Shown here in pieces: positions 1-6,058 of a stretch of DNA of 8,649 nt. The stretch covers positions 1 to 8,649 of the forward strand of contig USAT01000083.1 in assembly GCA_900552725.1 (NCBI GenBank). Direction: 5' to 3'. How positions within the stretch are numbered: the stretch's first letter is position 1; every line of letters starts with the position of its first letter. The stretch comes from an uncultured Eubacteriales bacterium. GTDB taxonomy: Bacteria; Bacillota; Clostridia; Oscillospirales; Oscillospiraceae. The notes beneath the pieces are model-generated. The model worked only from the letters and a program-made list of their open reading frames with translations. It searched no databases and was not told the origin of the DNA. The translations under genes and the position numbers were made by a program.

Positions 1-1
1 G

Positions 2-1252
2 ATCTGGAGCCGCTTCCTGGCCAGCCAGATGGCAAACGCCGTGTATGACAGCGTGTCCGTGGACATTTCCGCCGACCGTCATCTCTTCCGGGCCACCGCC
101 AGCAAGCTGAAATTCTCCGGCTATACCGCCGTGTATGAGGAGAGCCGGGATGATGACGACAAGGAGGAGAAGGAGCCTGCCCTGCCCGACCTGAAGGAGG
201 GGGAGGCCCTGACGCTGAAGGACTTTGCGCCGGGCCAGCACTTTACCACGCCGCCCGCCCACTATACCGAGGCGGCGCTGATCCGGGCCATGGAGGAAAA
301 CGGCATCGGCCGTCCCTCCACCTATGCCCCCACCGTGTCCACCATCCTTGACCGCCGCTATGTGAAGAAGGAGGGCAAGAGCCTGCTCATTACCAATTTG
401 GGCAAGGCGGTGACCACCTGGATGGAGAAGTACTTCGCCGATATTGCCGACCTGAAGTTCACCGCCAATATGGAGCAGCGGCTGGACGACGTGGAGGAGG
501 GCAAGCTGCCCTGGAAGCAGGTGCTGCGCCAGTTCTATGACGACGGTTTCGCCCAGCATCTGACCGACGCCGAGCAGGGCGACTACATCCGCCCCGAGCC
601 CACCGTCAGCGACGAGCTGTGCCCCGTGTGCGGCCGCAACCTGGTGGAGCGGGAGGGCCGGTTCGGCCCGTTCCTGGCCTGCCCCGGCTATCCGGAGTGT
701 ACCTTCACCATGCCGCTGGTGGTGGAGATGCCGGGCCGCTGCCCCAAGTGCGGCGGACGGCTTATGAAGCGCAGCGGCACCAGCAAGACCTCCGGCAAGC
801 AGTATACCTACTACTGCTGTGAGTTCACCAACAACAAGAAGGGCGAGCGCACCTGCGATTTCATGACGTGGGACGTGCCCACCAAGGAGGATTGCCCTCT
901 GTGCGGCCAGACCATGTTTAAGCGGGCGGGCCGCGGCTTCAGCAAGCCCTTCTGCGTCAATGAGAAGTGCGCCAACTTCCTGCCGGAGGACAAGCGGGGC
1001 TATCACCGCAAGAAGGACACCGCCGCCGAGGGCGGCGAGGCTGCCGCGGAGACGGCGGCGGAGGTACCGGCGGAGGAAAAGCCCGCCAAGAAGCCTGCCG
1101 CCAAAAAGACGGCGGCCAAGACCACGGCGGCCAAGAAAACTACCACTACCGCGAAAAAGACCACTACAACGAAGAAAACCACCACGAAGAAAGCGACCGC
1201 CACCAAGAAGACTACCGCCAAGAAGACGGCGGAGAAAGGCGGCGCGGAATGA
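2..1252 (+). CDS. topA: DNA topoisomerase I, C-terminal part (5' end outside window)
   Basis: Type IA topoisomerase that relaxes negatively supercoiled DNA through a transient 5'-phosphotyrosyl break. The reading frame is open from base 2 (IWSRFLASQM...), so the gene continues to the left and the catalytic Tyr region lies outside the window. Visible are the conserved core segment YTEAALIRAMEENGIGRPST (about 266-325) and three C-terminal zinc-ribbon-like modules with paired cysteines: CPVC at 620, CPKC at about 740 and CPLC at about 893. These modules bind single-stranded DNA in this family. The protein ends in an acidic Ala/Glu linker and a Lys/Thr-rich tail (annotated separately). The visible part is 416 residues. 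Its TGA stop overlaps the ATG of trmFO in an ATGA, which implies translational coupling; topA-trmFO adjacency is common in Firmicutes. Identification is firm; the N-terminal half cannot be judged. Confidence 0.96.
   Translation: MWSRFLASQMANAVYDSVSVDISADRHLFRATASKLKFSGYTAVYEESRDDDDKEEKEPALPDLKEGEALTLKDFAPGQHFTTPPAHYTEAALIRAMEENGIGRPSTYAPTVSTILDRRYVKKEGKSLLITNLGKAVTTWMEKYFADIADLKFTANMEQRLDDVEEGKLPWKQVLRQFYDDGFAQHLTDAEQGDYIRPEPTVSDELCPVCGRNLVEREGRFGPFLACPGYPECTFTMPLVVEMPGRCPKCGGRLMKRSGTSKTSGKQYTYYCCEFTNNKKGERTCDFMTWDVPTKEDCPLCGQTMFKRAGRGFSKPFCVNEKCANFLPEDKRGYHRKKDTAAEGGEAAAETAAEVPAEEKPAKKPAAKKTAAKTTAAKKTTTTAKKTTTTKKTTTKKATATKKTTAKKTAEKGGAE
1073..1249 (+). other. Low-complexity Lys/Thr/Ala tail of TopA
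   Basis: The last 59 codons of topA encode a strongly basic tail made of short KK-spaced units (for example AKKTTTTAKK and TKKTTTKK). By my count 19 of 59 residues are Lys and 19 are Thr. It follows an acidic Ala/Glu-rich linker. Histone-H1-like basic tails on TopA are known in actinobacteria, where they aid DNA binding and processivity; a similar role here is inference. The trmFO ribosome binding site (GGAGAAAGG, 1231-1239) lies inside this coding stretch. Confidence 0.85.
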
Positions 1253-2562
1253 ACCATGTAACTGTGATCGGCGCGGGCCTGGCCGGAAGCGAGTGCGCGT
1301 GGCAGTTGGCCCAGCGGGGCATCCCCGTGACGCTGCGGGAGATGAAGCCCATTAAGCGCACCCCCGCCCATGTGACCGATGATTTTGCCGAGCTGTGCTG
1401 CTCCAACTCCCTGCGGGGCGCGGGCCTGGAAAACGCCGTGGGCCTGCTCAAGGAGGAGCTGCGGCGGCTGGACAGCCTGATCCTGCGGTGCGCCGATGCC
1501 ACGGCGGTGCCTGCCGGCGGCGCGCTGGCGGTGGATCGCCACGGCTTTGCCGCCATGGTGACCGAGGCCATCCGCAGCCACCCCAACATCACCGTGGTGG
1601 CCGAGGAGGTGACGGACATCCCGGAGGGGGATGTGGTCATCGCCTCCGGCCCCCTGACCTCCGACGCGCTGGCGGACAAGCTGTCGGCGCTGTTCGGCAG
1701 CACCGACACCCTGCACTTTTTCGATGCCGCCGCGCCGCTGGTGGCCTTTGACAGTGTGGATATGACCAGCGCCTACTTTGCCAGCCGCTATGACAAGGGC
1801 ACGCCGGACTACATCAACTGCCCCATGGACAAGGAGCAGTATCTGGCCTTCTGGCAGGCGCTGACCGCCGCCGAGGAGGCGGAGGTCCACGGCTTTGAGG
1901 ATAAGAACGTGTTCGAGGGCTGTATGCCCGTGGAGGTCATGGCCCGCCGGGGTGAGGATACCCTGCGGTTCGGCCCGCTGAAGCCCAAGGGTCTGCCGGA
2001 CCCCAAGACGGGCCGGGATCCCTACGCCGTGGTGCAGCTCCGCAAGGACAACGCCGACGGCACCATCTACAACCTGGTGGGCTTCCAGACCCATCTGAAA
2101 TGGCCAGAGCAGAAGCGGGTGTTTTCCATGATCCCCGCCCTGCATGACGCCCGGTTCCTGCGCTACGGCGTCATGCACCGCAACACCTATCTGGATTCTC
2201 CCCGGCTCCTTGACCGGTACTACCGGCTCAAGAGCAATCCCCGCATCGCCTTTGCCGGACAGATGACCGGCGTGGAGGGCTATGTGGAGTCCTGCGCCAG
2301 CGGATTCCTGGCGGGCGTGGAGCTGGCCCGACGGCTGCTGGGCAAGGCACCCATCGACTTCCCGCGGGAGACCGCCATCGGCGCGCTGGGCCTGTACGTC
2401 AGCAACGAGTCCGTGGCGGAGTTCCAGCCCATGAACATCAACTTCGGCATCATTCCGCCCCTTGACCACCGGGTGAAGGGCAAGCGCAACAAGAACGCGG
2501 AGCTGAGCCAGCGGTCGCTGGCCATCATCGACGCCATCCGGGAGGAGGTACTGGCCAAATGA
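1249..2562 (+). CDS. trmFO: Methylenetetrahydrofolate--tRNA-(uracil-5-)-methyltransferase TrmFO
   Basis: FAD- and folate-dependent enzyme that forms 5-methyluridine at position 54 in the T-loop of tRNA, using methylenetetrahydrofolate as carbon donor. The 437-residue length matches the family (about 435). The N-terminus has the dinucleotide-binding glycine motif IGAGLAGSE (residues 7-15). The two cysteines important in the B. subtilis enzyme have clear equivalents: C51 in ELCCSNSLRG (an extra Cys, C50, precedes it) and C225 in FEGCMPVEVMA. Other family blocks are VPAGGALAVDR, VGFQTHLKWP, GQMTGVEGYVES and PMNINFG. The frame is open upstream, but the ATG at 1249 is the start: it has GGAGAAAGG 9 nt upstream, begins MNHVTVIGAG as the family does, and overlaps the topA stop by 4 nt. 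The stop overlaps plsX in the same way. It is very likely cotranscribed with topA and plsX. Confidence 0.97.
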   Translation: MNHVTVIGAGLAGSECAWQLAQRGIPVTLREMKPIKRTPAHVTDDFAELCCSNSLRGAGLENAVGLLKEELRRLDSLILRCADATAVPAGGALAVDRHGFAAMVTEAIRSHPNITVVAEEVTDIPEGDVVIASGPLTSDALADKLSALFGSTDTLHFFDAAAPLVAFDSVDMTSAYFASRYDKGTPDYINCPMDKEQYLAFWQALTAAEEAEVHGFEDKNVFEGCMPVEVMARRGEDTLRFGPLKPKGLPDPKTGRDPYAVVQLRKDNADGTIYNLVGFQTHLKWPEQKRVFSMIPALHDARFLRYGVMHRNTYLDSPRLLDRYYRLKSNPRIAFAGQMTGVEGYVESCASGFLAGVELARRLLGKAPIDFPRETAIGALGLYVSNESVAEFQPMNINFGIIPPLDHRVKGKRNKNAELSQRSLAIIDAIREEVLAK

Positions 2563-3569
2563 GGATCATCGTAGATGCCATGGGCGGCGATAACGCGCCG
2601 CTGGCCATCGTCAAGGGCGCGGTGCGGGGACAGAAGCGCTGGGGCGTGGACATCACCCTCACCGGCGACGAGGCCGCCATCCGTGACGCGCTGGCCCAGT
2701 GCGGCGTCAATGAGCTGCCCCAGGGCATGGACATCGTGCCCACCACCGAGGAGGTCACCATGGAGGACGATCCCGCTACGGTGTTCCGCCGGAAGAAGGA
2801 CAGCTCCATGGGCGTGGGCCTGACGCTGCTGCGTGACGGTAAGGGCGACGCCTTCATCTCCGCCGGCTCCACCGGCGCGCTGCTGACCGGGGCCACCCTG
2901 ATCACCAAGCGCATCCGGGGCATCCGCCGGGCCGCCATGGCGCCGGTCATGCCCACCACCACCGGCCGCTGCGTGCTGATCGACTGCGGCGCCAATGCCG
3001 AGTGTACGCCGGAGTACCTGCTGCAGTTCGCCTATCTGGGCAGCTTTTACGCCAGCCATGTGCTGGGCATCGCAAATCCCCGGGTGGGCCTGCTGAACAT
3101 CGGCGTGGAGGCGGAGAAGGGCACCGACCTCCAGCGCCAGACCCGTGAGCTGCTGCTGAAGCAGGAGCGGCTGAACTTCATCGGCAATATCGAGGCCAAG
3201 GAGGCCATCAAGGGCGGCTGCGACGTGCTGGTGACCGACGGCTTCTCCGGCAACGTGATGCTGAAGACCATCGAGGGCATCGGCTCCTACGTCGGAAGCT
3301 CCCTGAAAGCCATTTTCAAGAAGAACCTGCTGACCAAGCTGGCGGCGGCCATGGTGCTGCCGGGGCTGAACGCCTTCAAGGCGCAGCTCGACCCCAACAA
3401 GGTGGGCGGCACCGCCTTCATCGGCATCTCCAGGCCGGTGATCAAGGCCCACGGCTCCTCCAACGACGAGGCCATCGAAAATGCCATCGGCCAGGCGAAG
3501 GAGGTCGCCGCCAGCGGCCTGGTGGACGAGATCGCCGCCCATGTGGAGGAAATGACGGTCAACGCCTAA
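2559..3569 (+). CDS. plsX: Phosphate acyltransferase PlsX (acyl-ACP:phosphate)
   Basis: Makes acyl-phosphate from acyl-ACP and inorganic phosphate. PlsY then uses the acyl-phosphate to acylate glycerol-3-phosphate, the first step of phospholipid synthesis in most Gram-positive bacteria; PlsX is a peripheral membrane enzyme. The 336-residue length is usual. It begins MRIIVDAMGGDNAP, the family signature. Further conserved blocks are SAGSTGA (about residues 105-111), DCGANAECTPEYL (about 142-154), NIGVEAEKGT (about 180) and VTDGFSGNVMLKTIEG (about 225-240). The ATG overlaps the trmFO stop (ATGA), with GGAGGAGG at 2541-2548 as ribosome binding site. It lies directly before acpP, whose product carries its acyl substrate, a common Firmicute pairing. 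No terminator is seen after its stop, so the upstream operon may read into acpP in addition to acpP's own promoter. Confidence 0.97.
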   Translation: MRIIVDAMGGDNAPLAIVKGAVRGQKRWGVDITLTGDEAAIRDALAQCGVNELPQGMDIVPTTEEVTMEDDPATVFRRKKDSSMGVGLTLLRDGKGDAFISAGSTGALLTGATLITKRIRGIRRAAMAPVMPTTTGRCVLIDCGANAECTPEYLLQFAYLGSFYASHVLGIANPRVGLLNIGVEAEKGTDLQRQTRELLLKQERLNFIGNIEAKEAIKGGCDVLVTDGFSGNVMLKTIEGIGSYVGSSLKAIFKKNLLTKLAAAMVLPGLNAFKAQLDPNKVGGTAFIGISRPVIKAHGSSNDEAIENAIGQAKEVAASGLVDEIAAHVEEMTVNA

Positions 3570-3595
3570 ATCAAGAGAAATTTACGAAAAAGGTA

Positions 3596-3624
3596 TTGAC
3601 AGCGTGATAGGATTGCCGTATTAT
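3596..3624 (+). promoter_or_regulatory. Housekeeping sigma-A promoter for acpP
   Basis: TTGACA at 3596-3601 and TATTAT at 3619-3624 are separated by exactly 17 bp. The -35 is perfect and the -10 differs at one position. It lies in the AT-rich gap between plsX and acpP, about 40 bp before the acpP start. Transcription would begin near 3631, giving a short leader with the Shine-Dalgarno GAAAGGAGG at 3645-3653. No FapR-like operator was recognised. Confidence 0.85.
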
Positions 3625-3664
3625 TTTCCAAGATAACGCAATCTGAAAGGAGGAATAACTTCCT

Positions 3665-3910
3665 ATGACACCGGAGACGATCTTCAAGACCATGCAGGAT
3701 CTGATCGCGGAGCAGTTTGCCATCGATGCAGACGAAGTGACCATGGACAGTTCCTTTGTGGACGACCTGGGCGCGGATTCCGTGGATCTGGTGGAGCTGG
3801 TGATGGCGATGGAGGAGGAATTCGACATCGGCGAGATCGATGAAGAGGATCTTCAGTCCCTGAAGACTGTAGGCGATTGTGTCCGCTATCTCAGCAGCCA
3901 CATCGAGTGA
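3665..3910 (+). CDS. acpP: Acyl carrier protein AcpP
   Basis: Small acidic carrier that holds growing fatty acyl chains on a 4'-phosphopantetheine arm for fatty acid synthesis and hands them to PlsX. At 81 residues it is of normal size. The attachment site is S39 in [10 protein letters not shown] (usually DSLD; the Val is a mild variant). The helix II/III acidic surface ([13 protein letters not shown]) is typical. The start at 3665 is supported by a strong AAAGGAGG about 11 nt upstream. The gene has its own strong promoter and terminator, so it can be expressed well above its plsX and rnc neighbours, as expected for an abundant protein. Confidence 0.97.
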   Translation: MTPETIFKTMQDLIAEQFAIDADEVTMDSSFVDDLGADSVDLVELVMAMEEEFDIGEIDEEDLQSLKTVGDCVRYLSSHIE

Positions 3911-3923
3911 TACTTGTACATAG

Positions 3924-3956
3924 AAAGAAAACCCCACCGATGTGGGGTTTTCTTTT
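3924..3956 (+). terminator. Intrinsic terminator after acpP
   Basis: A perfect 14-bp stem (3924-3937 with 3942-3955) closes on the 4-nt loop CGAT. The GC part is CCCCAC/GTGGGG, with A-rich and T-rich outer arms ending TTTTCTTTT. It starts 14 nt after the acpP stop. The A/T arms make it potentially bidirectional, but no gene faces it from the right. It separates acpP from rnc. Confidence 0.9.
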
Positions 3957-3970
3957 CGGAAATTTGCTTT

Positions 3971-4020
3971 GGGCCACCGCCCATGGGATCCACACCGTGG
4001 GATCCTGTGGGCGACGGCCC
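3971..4020 (+). repeat. Long imperfect hairpin in the rnc leader (repeat-derived)
   Basis: The 50 bases fold back on themselves. GGGCC (3971-3975) pairs with GGCCC (4016-4020). After a 2x2 internal loop, CGCCCA (3978-3983) pairs with TGGGCG (4008-4013). Two G-T wobbles follow, then GGATCC (3986-3991) pairs with GGATCC (4000-4005) around an 8-nt loop. The direct repeat TGGGATCC (3984-3991 and 3998-4005) is embedded. The hairpin ends at 4020 and the rnc Shine-Dalgarno begins at 4021. Part of its reverse complement reappears in diverged form at 4786-4811, which points to a dispersed repeat. It could be a target for RNase III itself (inference). Confidence 0.8.
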
Positions 4021-4037
4021 GGAAAGGGATGGAAAGC

Positions 4038-4724
4038 ATGGAAACTTTACATCAACTGGAGGAGCGGCTGGGCTATCGCTTCAACGATCCGGAGCTGCTG
4101 CGGGGCGCACTGTACCACAGCTCCTACGCCAACGAGCACCGCAGCATGGGCATCGCCAGCAACGAGCGGCTGGAGTTCCTGGGCGACGCGGTGCTGGGCT
4201 TCGTGTCGGCGGACTTTCTGTACCGCAAGCATTCCGACCTGCCGGAGGGCGAGCTGACCCGTATCCGCGCCGCCCTGGTGTGCGAGGAGAGCCTGCACGA
4301 GGTGGCCCAGAGTCTGCGCCTGGGGGACTTCCTGCTGCTGGGCAAGGGCGAGGAGAGCGGCGGCGGCCGCCGCCGTCCGTCCATTCTGGCGGACGCGGTG
4401 GAGGCGGTGCTGGCCGCGGTGTATCTGGACGGCGGCATCGACAAGGCCCGCGCGCTGATCCATCGCATCCTGCTGGATAAGGAGCAGGAGGAGGTGGTGG
4501 AGAGCCGCCGCCGTGACTGCAAGACCGAGCTGCAGGAACTGGTGCAGCGCAAGCCCAACCAGGTGCTGCACTATGAGCCGGTGTCCGAGAGCGGCCCGGA
4601 TCACGCCAAGGTGTTCGCCGTGGCGGTGACGCTGAACGGCCAGGTCATCGGCCTGGGCTCCGGCCACAGCAAGAAGGAGGCGGAGCAGTCCGCCGCCCGC
4701 GCCGCGCTGGAGCAGATGAAGTAA
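4038..4724 (+). CDS. rnc: Ribonuclease III
   Basis: Endonuclease that cuts double-stranded RNA, processing the rRNA precursor and some mRNAs. From the ATG at 4038 it is 228 residues, the usual length. The catalytic domain carries the signature NERLEFLGD (residues 42-50) with metal/catalytic residues E46 and D50, E72 in GELTRIRAAL, and D119/E122 in LADAVEAV. A double-stranded-RNA-binding domain follows at about 160-228 (DCKTELQELVQ ... GSGHSKKEAEQSAARAAL). Start choice: GGAAAGG (4021-4027) is 10 nt before the 4038 ATG but only 1 nt before the in-frame ATG at 4029. Earlier in-frame starts from 3942 would translate the terminator and hairpin and are rejected. No clear promoter was found after the acpP terminator, so read-through may supply transcription. 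Confidence 0.96.
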   Translation: METLHQLEERLGYRFNDPELLRGALYHSSYANEHRSMGIASNERLEFLGDAVLGFVSADFLYRKHSDLPEGELTRIRAALVCEESLHEVAQSLRLGDFLLLGKGEESGGGRRRPSILADAVEAVLAAVYLDGGIDKARALIHRILLDKEQEEVVESRRRDCKTELQELVQRKPNQVLHYEPVSESGPDHAKVFAVAVTLNGQVIGLGSGHSKKEAEQSAARAALEQMK

Positions 4725-4743
4725 GCTGACAAGGCTGCTTTTT

Positions 4744-4773
4744 GTAGGGAGCGGCGTTCTCGACGCCCCGCCG
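4744..4773 (+). repeat. GC-rich imperfect hairpin repeat downstream of rnc
   Basis: GTAGGGAGCGGCGT ... ACGCCCCGCCG can fold with a core stem GGCGT/ACGCC (4753-4757 with 4763-4767) and loop TCTCG, extended outward by interrupted pairs. It begins GTAGGG and ends CCGCCG, as do the two hairpins at 5338-5415, so it may be a more diverged member of the same family. A weak terminator role for rnc is possible, but no T-run follows. Confidence 0.5.
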
Positions 4774-4785
4774 TATACCGGAAAA

Positions 4786-4811
4786 GCCGTCGCAGACAAC
4801 GATCCCACAGG
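4786..4811 (+). repeat. Diverged inverted copy of part of the rnc-leader repeat
   Basis: This stretch reads GCCGTCGC-AGACAAC-GATCCCAC-AGG. The reverse complement of the rnc-leader hairpin contains GCCGTCGC-CCACAG-GATCCCAC-GG. The first 8 bases and the GATCCCAC block are identical, with a short variable spacer. The right end merges into the Shine-Dalgarno (AGGAG, 4809-4813) of the next gene. Confidence 0.6.
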
Positions 4812-4818
4812 AGAACCT

Positions 4819-5277
4819 ATGCTGACCTATCACAAGACCACCGAAGAGGAGAAATACCGCATCACCGCGTGGCAGTATGACGGCGCATACGCCATCTACA
4901 ACAGCGATGCCTATGAGGCCCAGAAGGCCCGCGGCGTGGGCTTTGCCAACCCGAAGAACAACTTTTATTCCTTTTATGACGGCGCGGCGCTGGTGGGCTT
5001 CATCAATCTCTATGGGGAGGAGACGGAGGTTTTCTTCGGCATCGGGGCAGACCCGGCCTGCTGCGGCAGAGGGTACGGCCAGCAGATGACCCGGATGGCA
5101 TGGGACATCGCCCAGAGCCTTTTTCCGGGGAAGCCCCTGTATCTGGAGGTCAGAACGTGGAACGCACGGGCCGTCAGGTGCTATGAGAAGGCGGGCTTCC
5201 GCATTGTGGGAGAGCCGATCCGCCAGACCACCCCGGCGGGAGACGGCGTGTTCTATCATATGATCCGGGAGAAATAA
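4819..5277 (+). CDS. GNAT family N-acetyltransferase
   Basis: Predicted acetyl-CoA-dependent acetyltransferase of the GNAT fold, 152 residues; the substrate (protein N-terminus, amino acid or small molecule) cannot be told. The acetyl-CoA pyrophosphate-binding loop is seen as CCGRGYGQQM (residues 81-90) after the beta strand VFFGIGADP. The later fold elements are YLEVRTWNARAV (about 108-119) and RCYEKAGFRIVG (about 120-131), the usual 'N..A...Y.K.GF' signature of the family. The start has AGGAGA (4809-4814) close upstream. The 94-nt gap after rnc holds repeat sequence and no clear promoter, so cotranscription with rnc is possible. A strong terminator follows. It is unlikely to share a pathway with rnc. 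Confidence 0.9.
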   Translation: MLTYHKTTEEEKYRITAWQYDGAYAIYNSDAYEAQKARGVGFANPKNNFYSFYDGAALVGFINLYGEETEVFFGIGADPACCGRGYGQQMTRMAWDIAQSLFPGKPLYLEVRTWNARAVRCYEKAGFRIVGEPIRQTTPAGDGVFYHMIREK

Positions 5278-5282
5278 AGCTT

Positions 5283-5315
5283 CAAAACGGCGCGGCTATG
5301 GCCGCGCCGTTTTGT
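5283..5315 (+). terminator. Intrinsic terminator after the GNAT gene
   Basis: A perfect 14-bp stem (5283-5296 with 5301-5314) closes on the loop TATG. The core is CGGCGCGGC/GCCGCGCCG with an AAAA/TTTT outer part followed by GT. It begins 5 nt after the stop codon. Confidence 0.9.
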
Positions 5316-5337
5316 CATGAGGATCATATCGAGCACC

Positions 5338-5366
5338 GCGGCGGCATGTGGTCATGCCGCCCTACG
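5338..5366 (-). repeat. Intergenic hairpin repeat, left copy
   Basis: A 9-bp perfect stem, GGCGGCATG (5340-5348) with CATGCCGCC (5353-5361), closes on loop TGGT. On the minus strand, with flanks, it reads GTAGGGCGGCATGACC then ACATGCCGCCGC. This aligns with the plus-strand sequence at 5387-5414. The two copies face each other around about 20 bp of unrelated sequence. Confidence 0.75.
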
Positions 5367-5386
5367 CAGCTTGGACGGATTTCATT

Positions 5387-5415
5387 GTAAGGCGGGGTGA
5401 CTACACCCCGCCGCC
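5387..5415 (+). repeat. Intergenic hairpin repeat, right copy
   Basis: A 9-bp perfect stem, GGCGGGGTG (5391-5399) with CACCCCGCC (5404-5412), closes on loop ACTA. It aligns end to end with the reverse complement of the copy at 5338-5366. Two stem positions differ from that copy and in both the paired base has changed too, so base pairing is kept. There is no T-run, so it is unlikely to be a terminator. Confidence 0.75.
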
Positions 5416-5453
5416 TATGCACCGTTTTGCCTGTATTGTTTCCTGCCTCAAAA

Positions 5454-5489
5454 ATTTTCCGTGGGTTTTGGGTGAAAATGGTGTAGTAT
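5454..5489 (+). promoter_or_regulatory. Possible promoter/operator region of the sigma factor gene
   Basis: An AT-rich stretch holds the inverted repeat ATTTTC (5454-5459) / GAAAAT (5474-5479) with a 14-nt gap. A weak -10-like TAGTAT follows at 5484-5489, with no good -35 at the expected distance. It may be the promoter of the sigma/membrane-protein unit, perhaps needing an alternative sigma or activator. Weakly supported. Confidence 0.3.
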
Positions 5490-5524
5490 AGAGTAGAGAA
5501 ACATCCGGAGGGGAGGGGATACGG

Positions 5525-6058
5525 TTGGACGAGCGGACGCTGATGGCGAAGATCGCGGGCGGCGACGAGGCCGCGCTGCATGCGCTTCTGCGGCAGTACG
5601 GGCCGCTGATCCGGTACATCCTGCGGCCCATCCTGACGGATGAGCGGGATCGGGAGGAGTGCTATGCCGACATCTCCCTGAAGATCTGGCAGACGGCGGA
5701 CAGCTTTGACGGCGACAAGGGTGCGCTGAAAGCATGGCTGACGGTGCTGAGCCGCAACGCCGCCCTGAACCGCGCCCGCCATGCCCGGATGGATGCGCCG
5801 CTGGAGGAGACCGTGCCCCACACCGGCGGCAGCGCCGAGGAGGAGCTGCTGCGCCGGGAGCGCCAGCAGCGGCTGCAGGCCGCCATCGCGGGCCTGCTGC
5901 CGGAGGAGCGGAGCCTGTTCTATCGCAAATACTACTACTGCCAGTCCACCGCCCAGATGGCCGCCGAGCTGTGCCTGACGGAGCGGGCGGTGGAGGGGCG
6001 GCTGTACCGCCTGCGGCAAAAGCTGCGGCGGCTGTTGGGAGGTGACTTCTGTGAGTGA
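5525..6058 (+). CDS. ECF-type RNA polymerase sigma factor (sigma-70 family)
   Basis: Predicted alternative sigma factor of 177 residues with only regions 2 and 4, the layout of extracytoplasmic-function sigmas. Region 2 is about residues 5-87: YGPLIRYILRPIL, then DREECYADISLKIWQTADSFDG and WLTVLSRNAALNRAR, matching the core-binding and -10-recognition helices. Region 4 is about 123-170: LLPEERSLFYRKYYYCQSTAQMAAELCLTERAVEGRLYRLRQKLRRLL, a helix-turn-helix for -35 recognition (family knowledge). The start is TTG: GGAGG at 5512-5516 lies 8 nt upstream, and the first in-frame ATG (5543) would trim the N-terminal helix. The last 8 nt overlap the next gene, which implies coupled translation with a membrane partner. 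It follows a repeat-rich non-coding stretch. The target promoters cannot be read from this window. Confidence 0.88.
   Translation: MDERTLMAKIAGGDEAALHALLRQYGPLIRYILRPILTDERDREECYADISLKIWQTADSFDGDKGALKAWLTVLSRNAALNRARHARMDAPLEETVPHTGGSAEEELLRRERQQRLQAAIAGLLPEERSLFYRKYYYCQSTAQMAAELCLTERAVEGRLYRLRQKLRRLLGGDFCE

Noticed and set aside
967..1248. Upstream extension of the trmFO reading frame
   Set aside because: It overlaps the topA 3' end in another frame; the ATG at 1249 has the ribosome binding site and begins with the FAD-binding motif.
1003..2469. Minus-strand open frame of 488 codons opposite trmFO
   Set aside because: It mirrors trmFO and the Lys-rich topA tail; the product (Val/Phe runs, then His/Gly-rich) resembles no protein family.
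2280..3542. Minus-strand open frame of 420 codons opposite plsX
   Set aside because: It is a shadow of plsX with compositionally biased translation and no supporting start signal.
3942..4037. N-terminal extension of RNase III from the upstream in-frame ATG at 3942
   Set aside because: It would begin within the terminator stem and translate through the hairpin. The Shine-Dalgarno at 4021-4027 and the usual family length both favour 4038.
5338..5415. Reading the two facing hairpins as a transcription terminator or riboswitch
   Set aside because: Neither hairpin is followed by a T-run, the GNAT gene already has a strong terminator at 5283-5315, and no known riboswitch core was recognised.
5338..5415. 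CRISPR-like array
   Set aside because: There are only two copies, in opposite orientation, with one spacer and no Cas genes.
6042..6050. Alternative GTG start of the membrane protein at 6042
   Set aside because: This GTG lies inside the Shine-Dalgarno GGAGGTGA, which is correctly spaced for the GTG at 6051.
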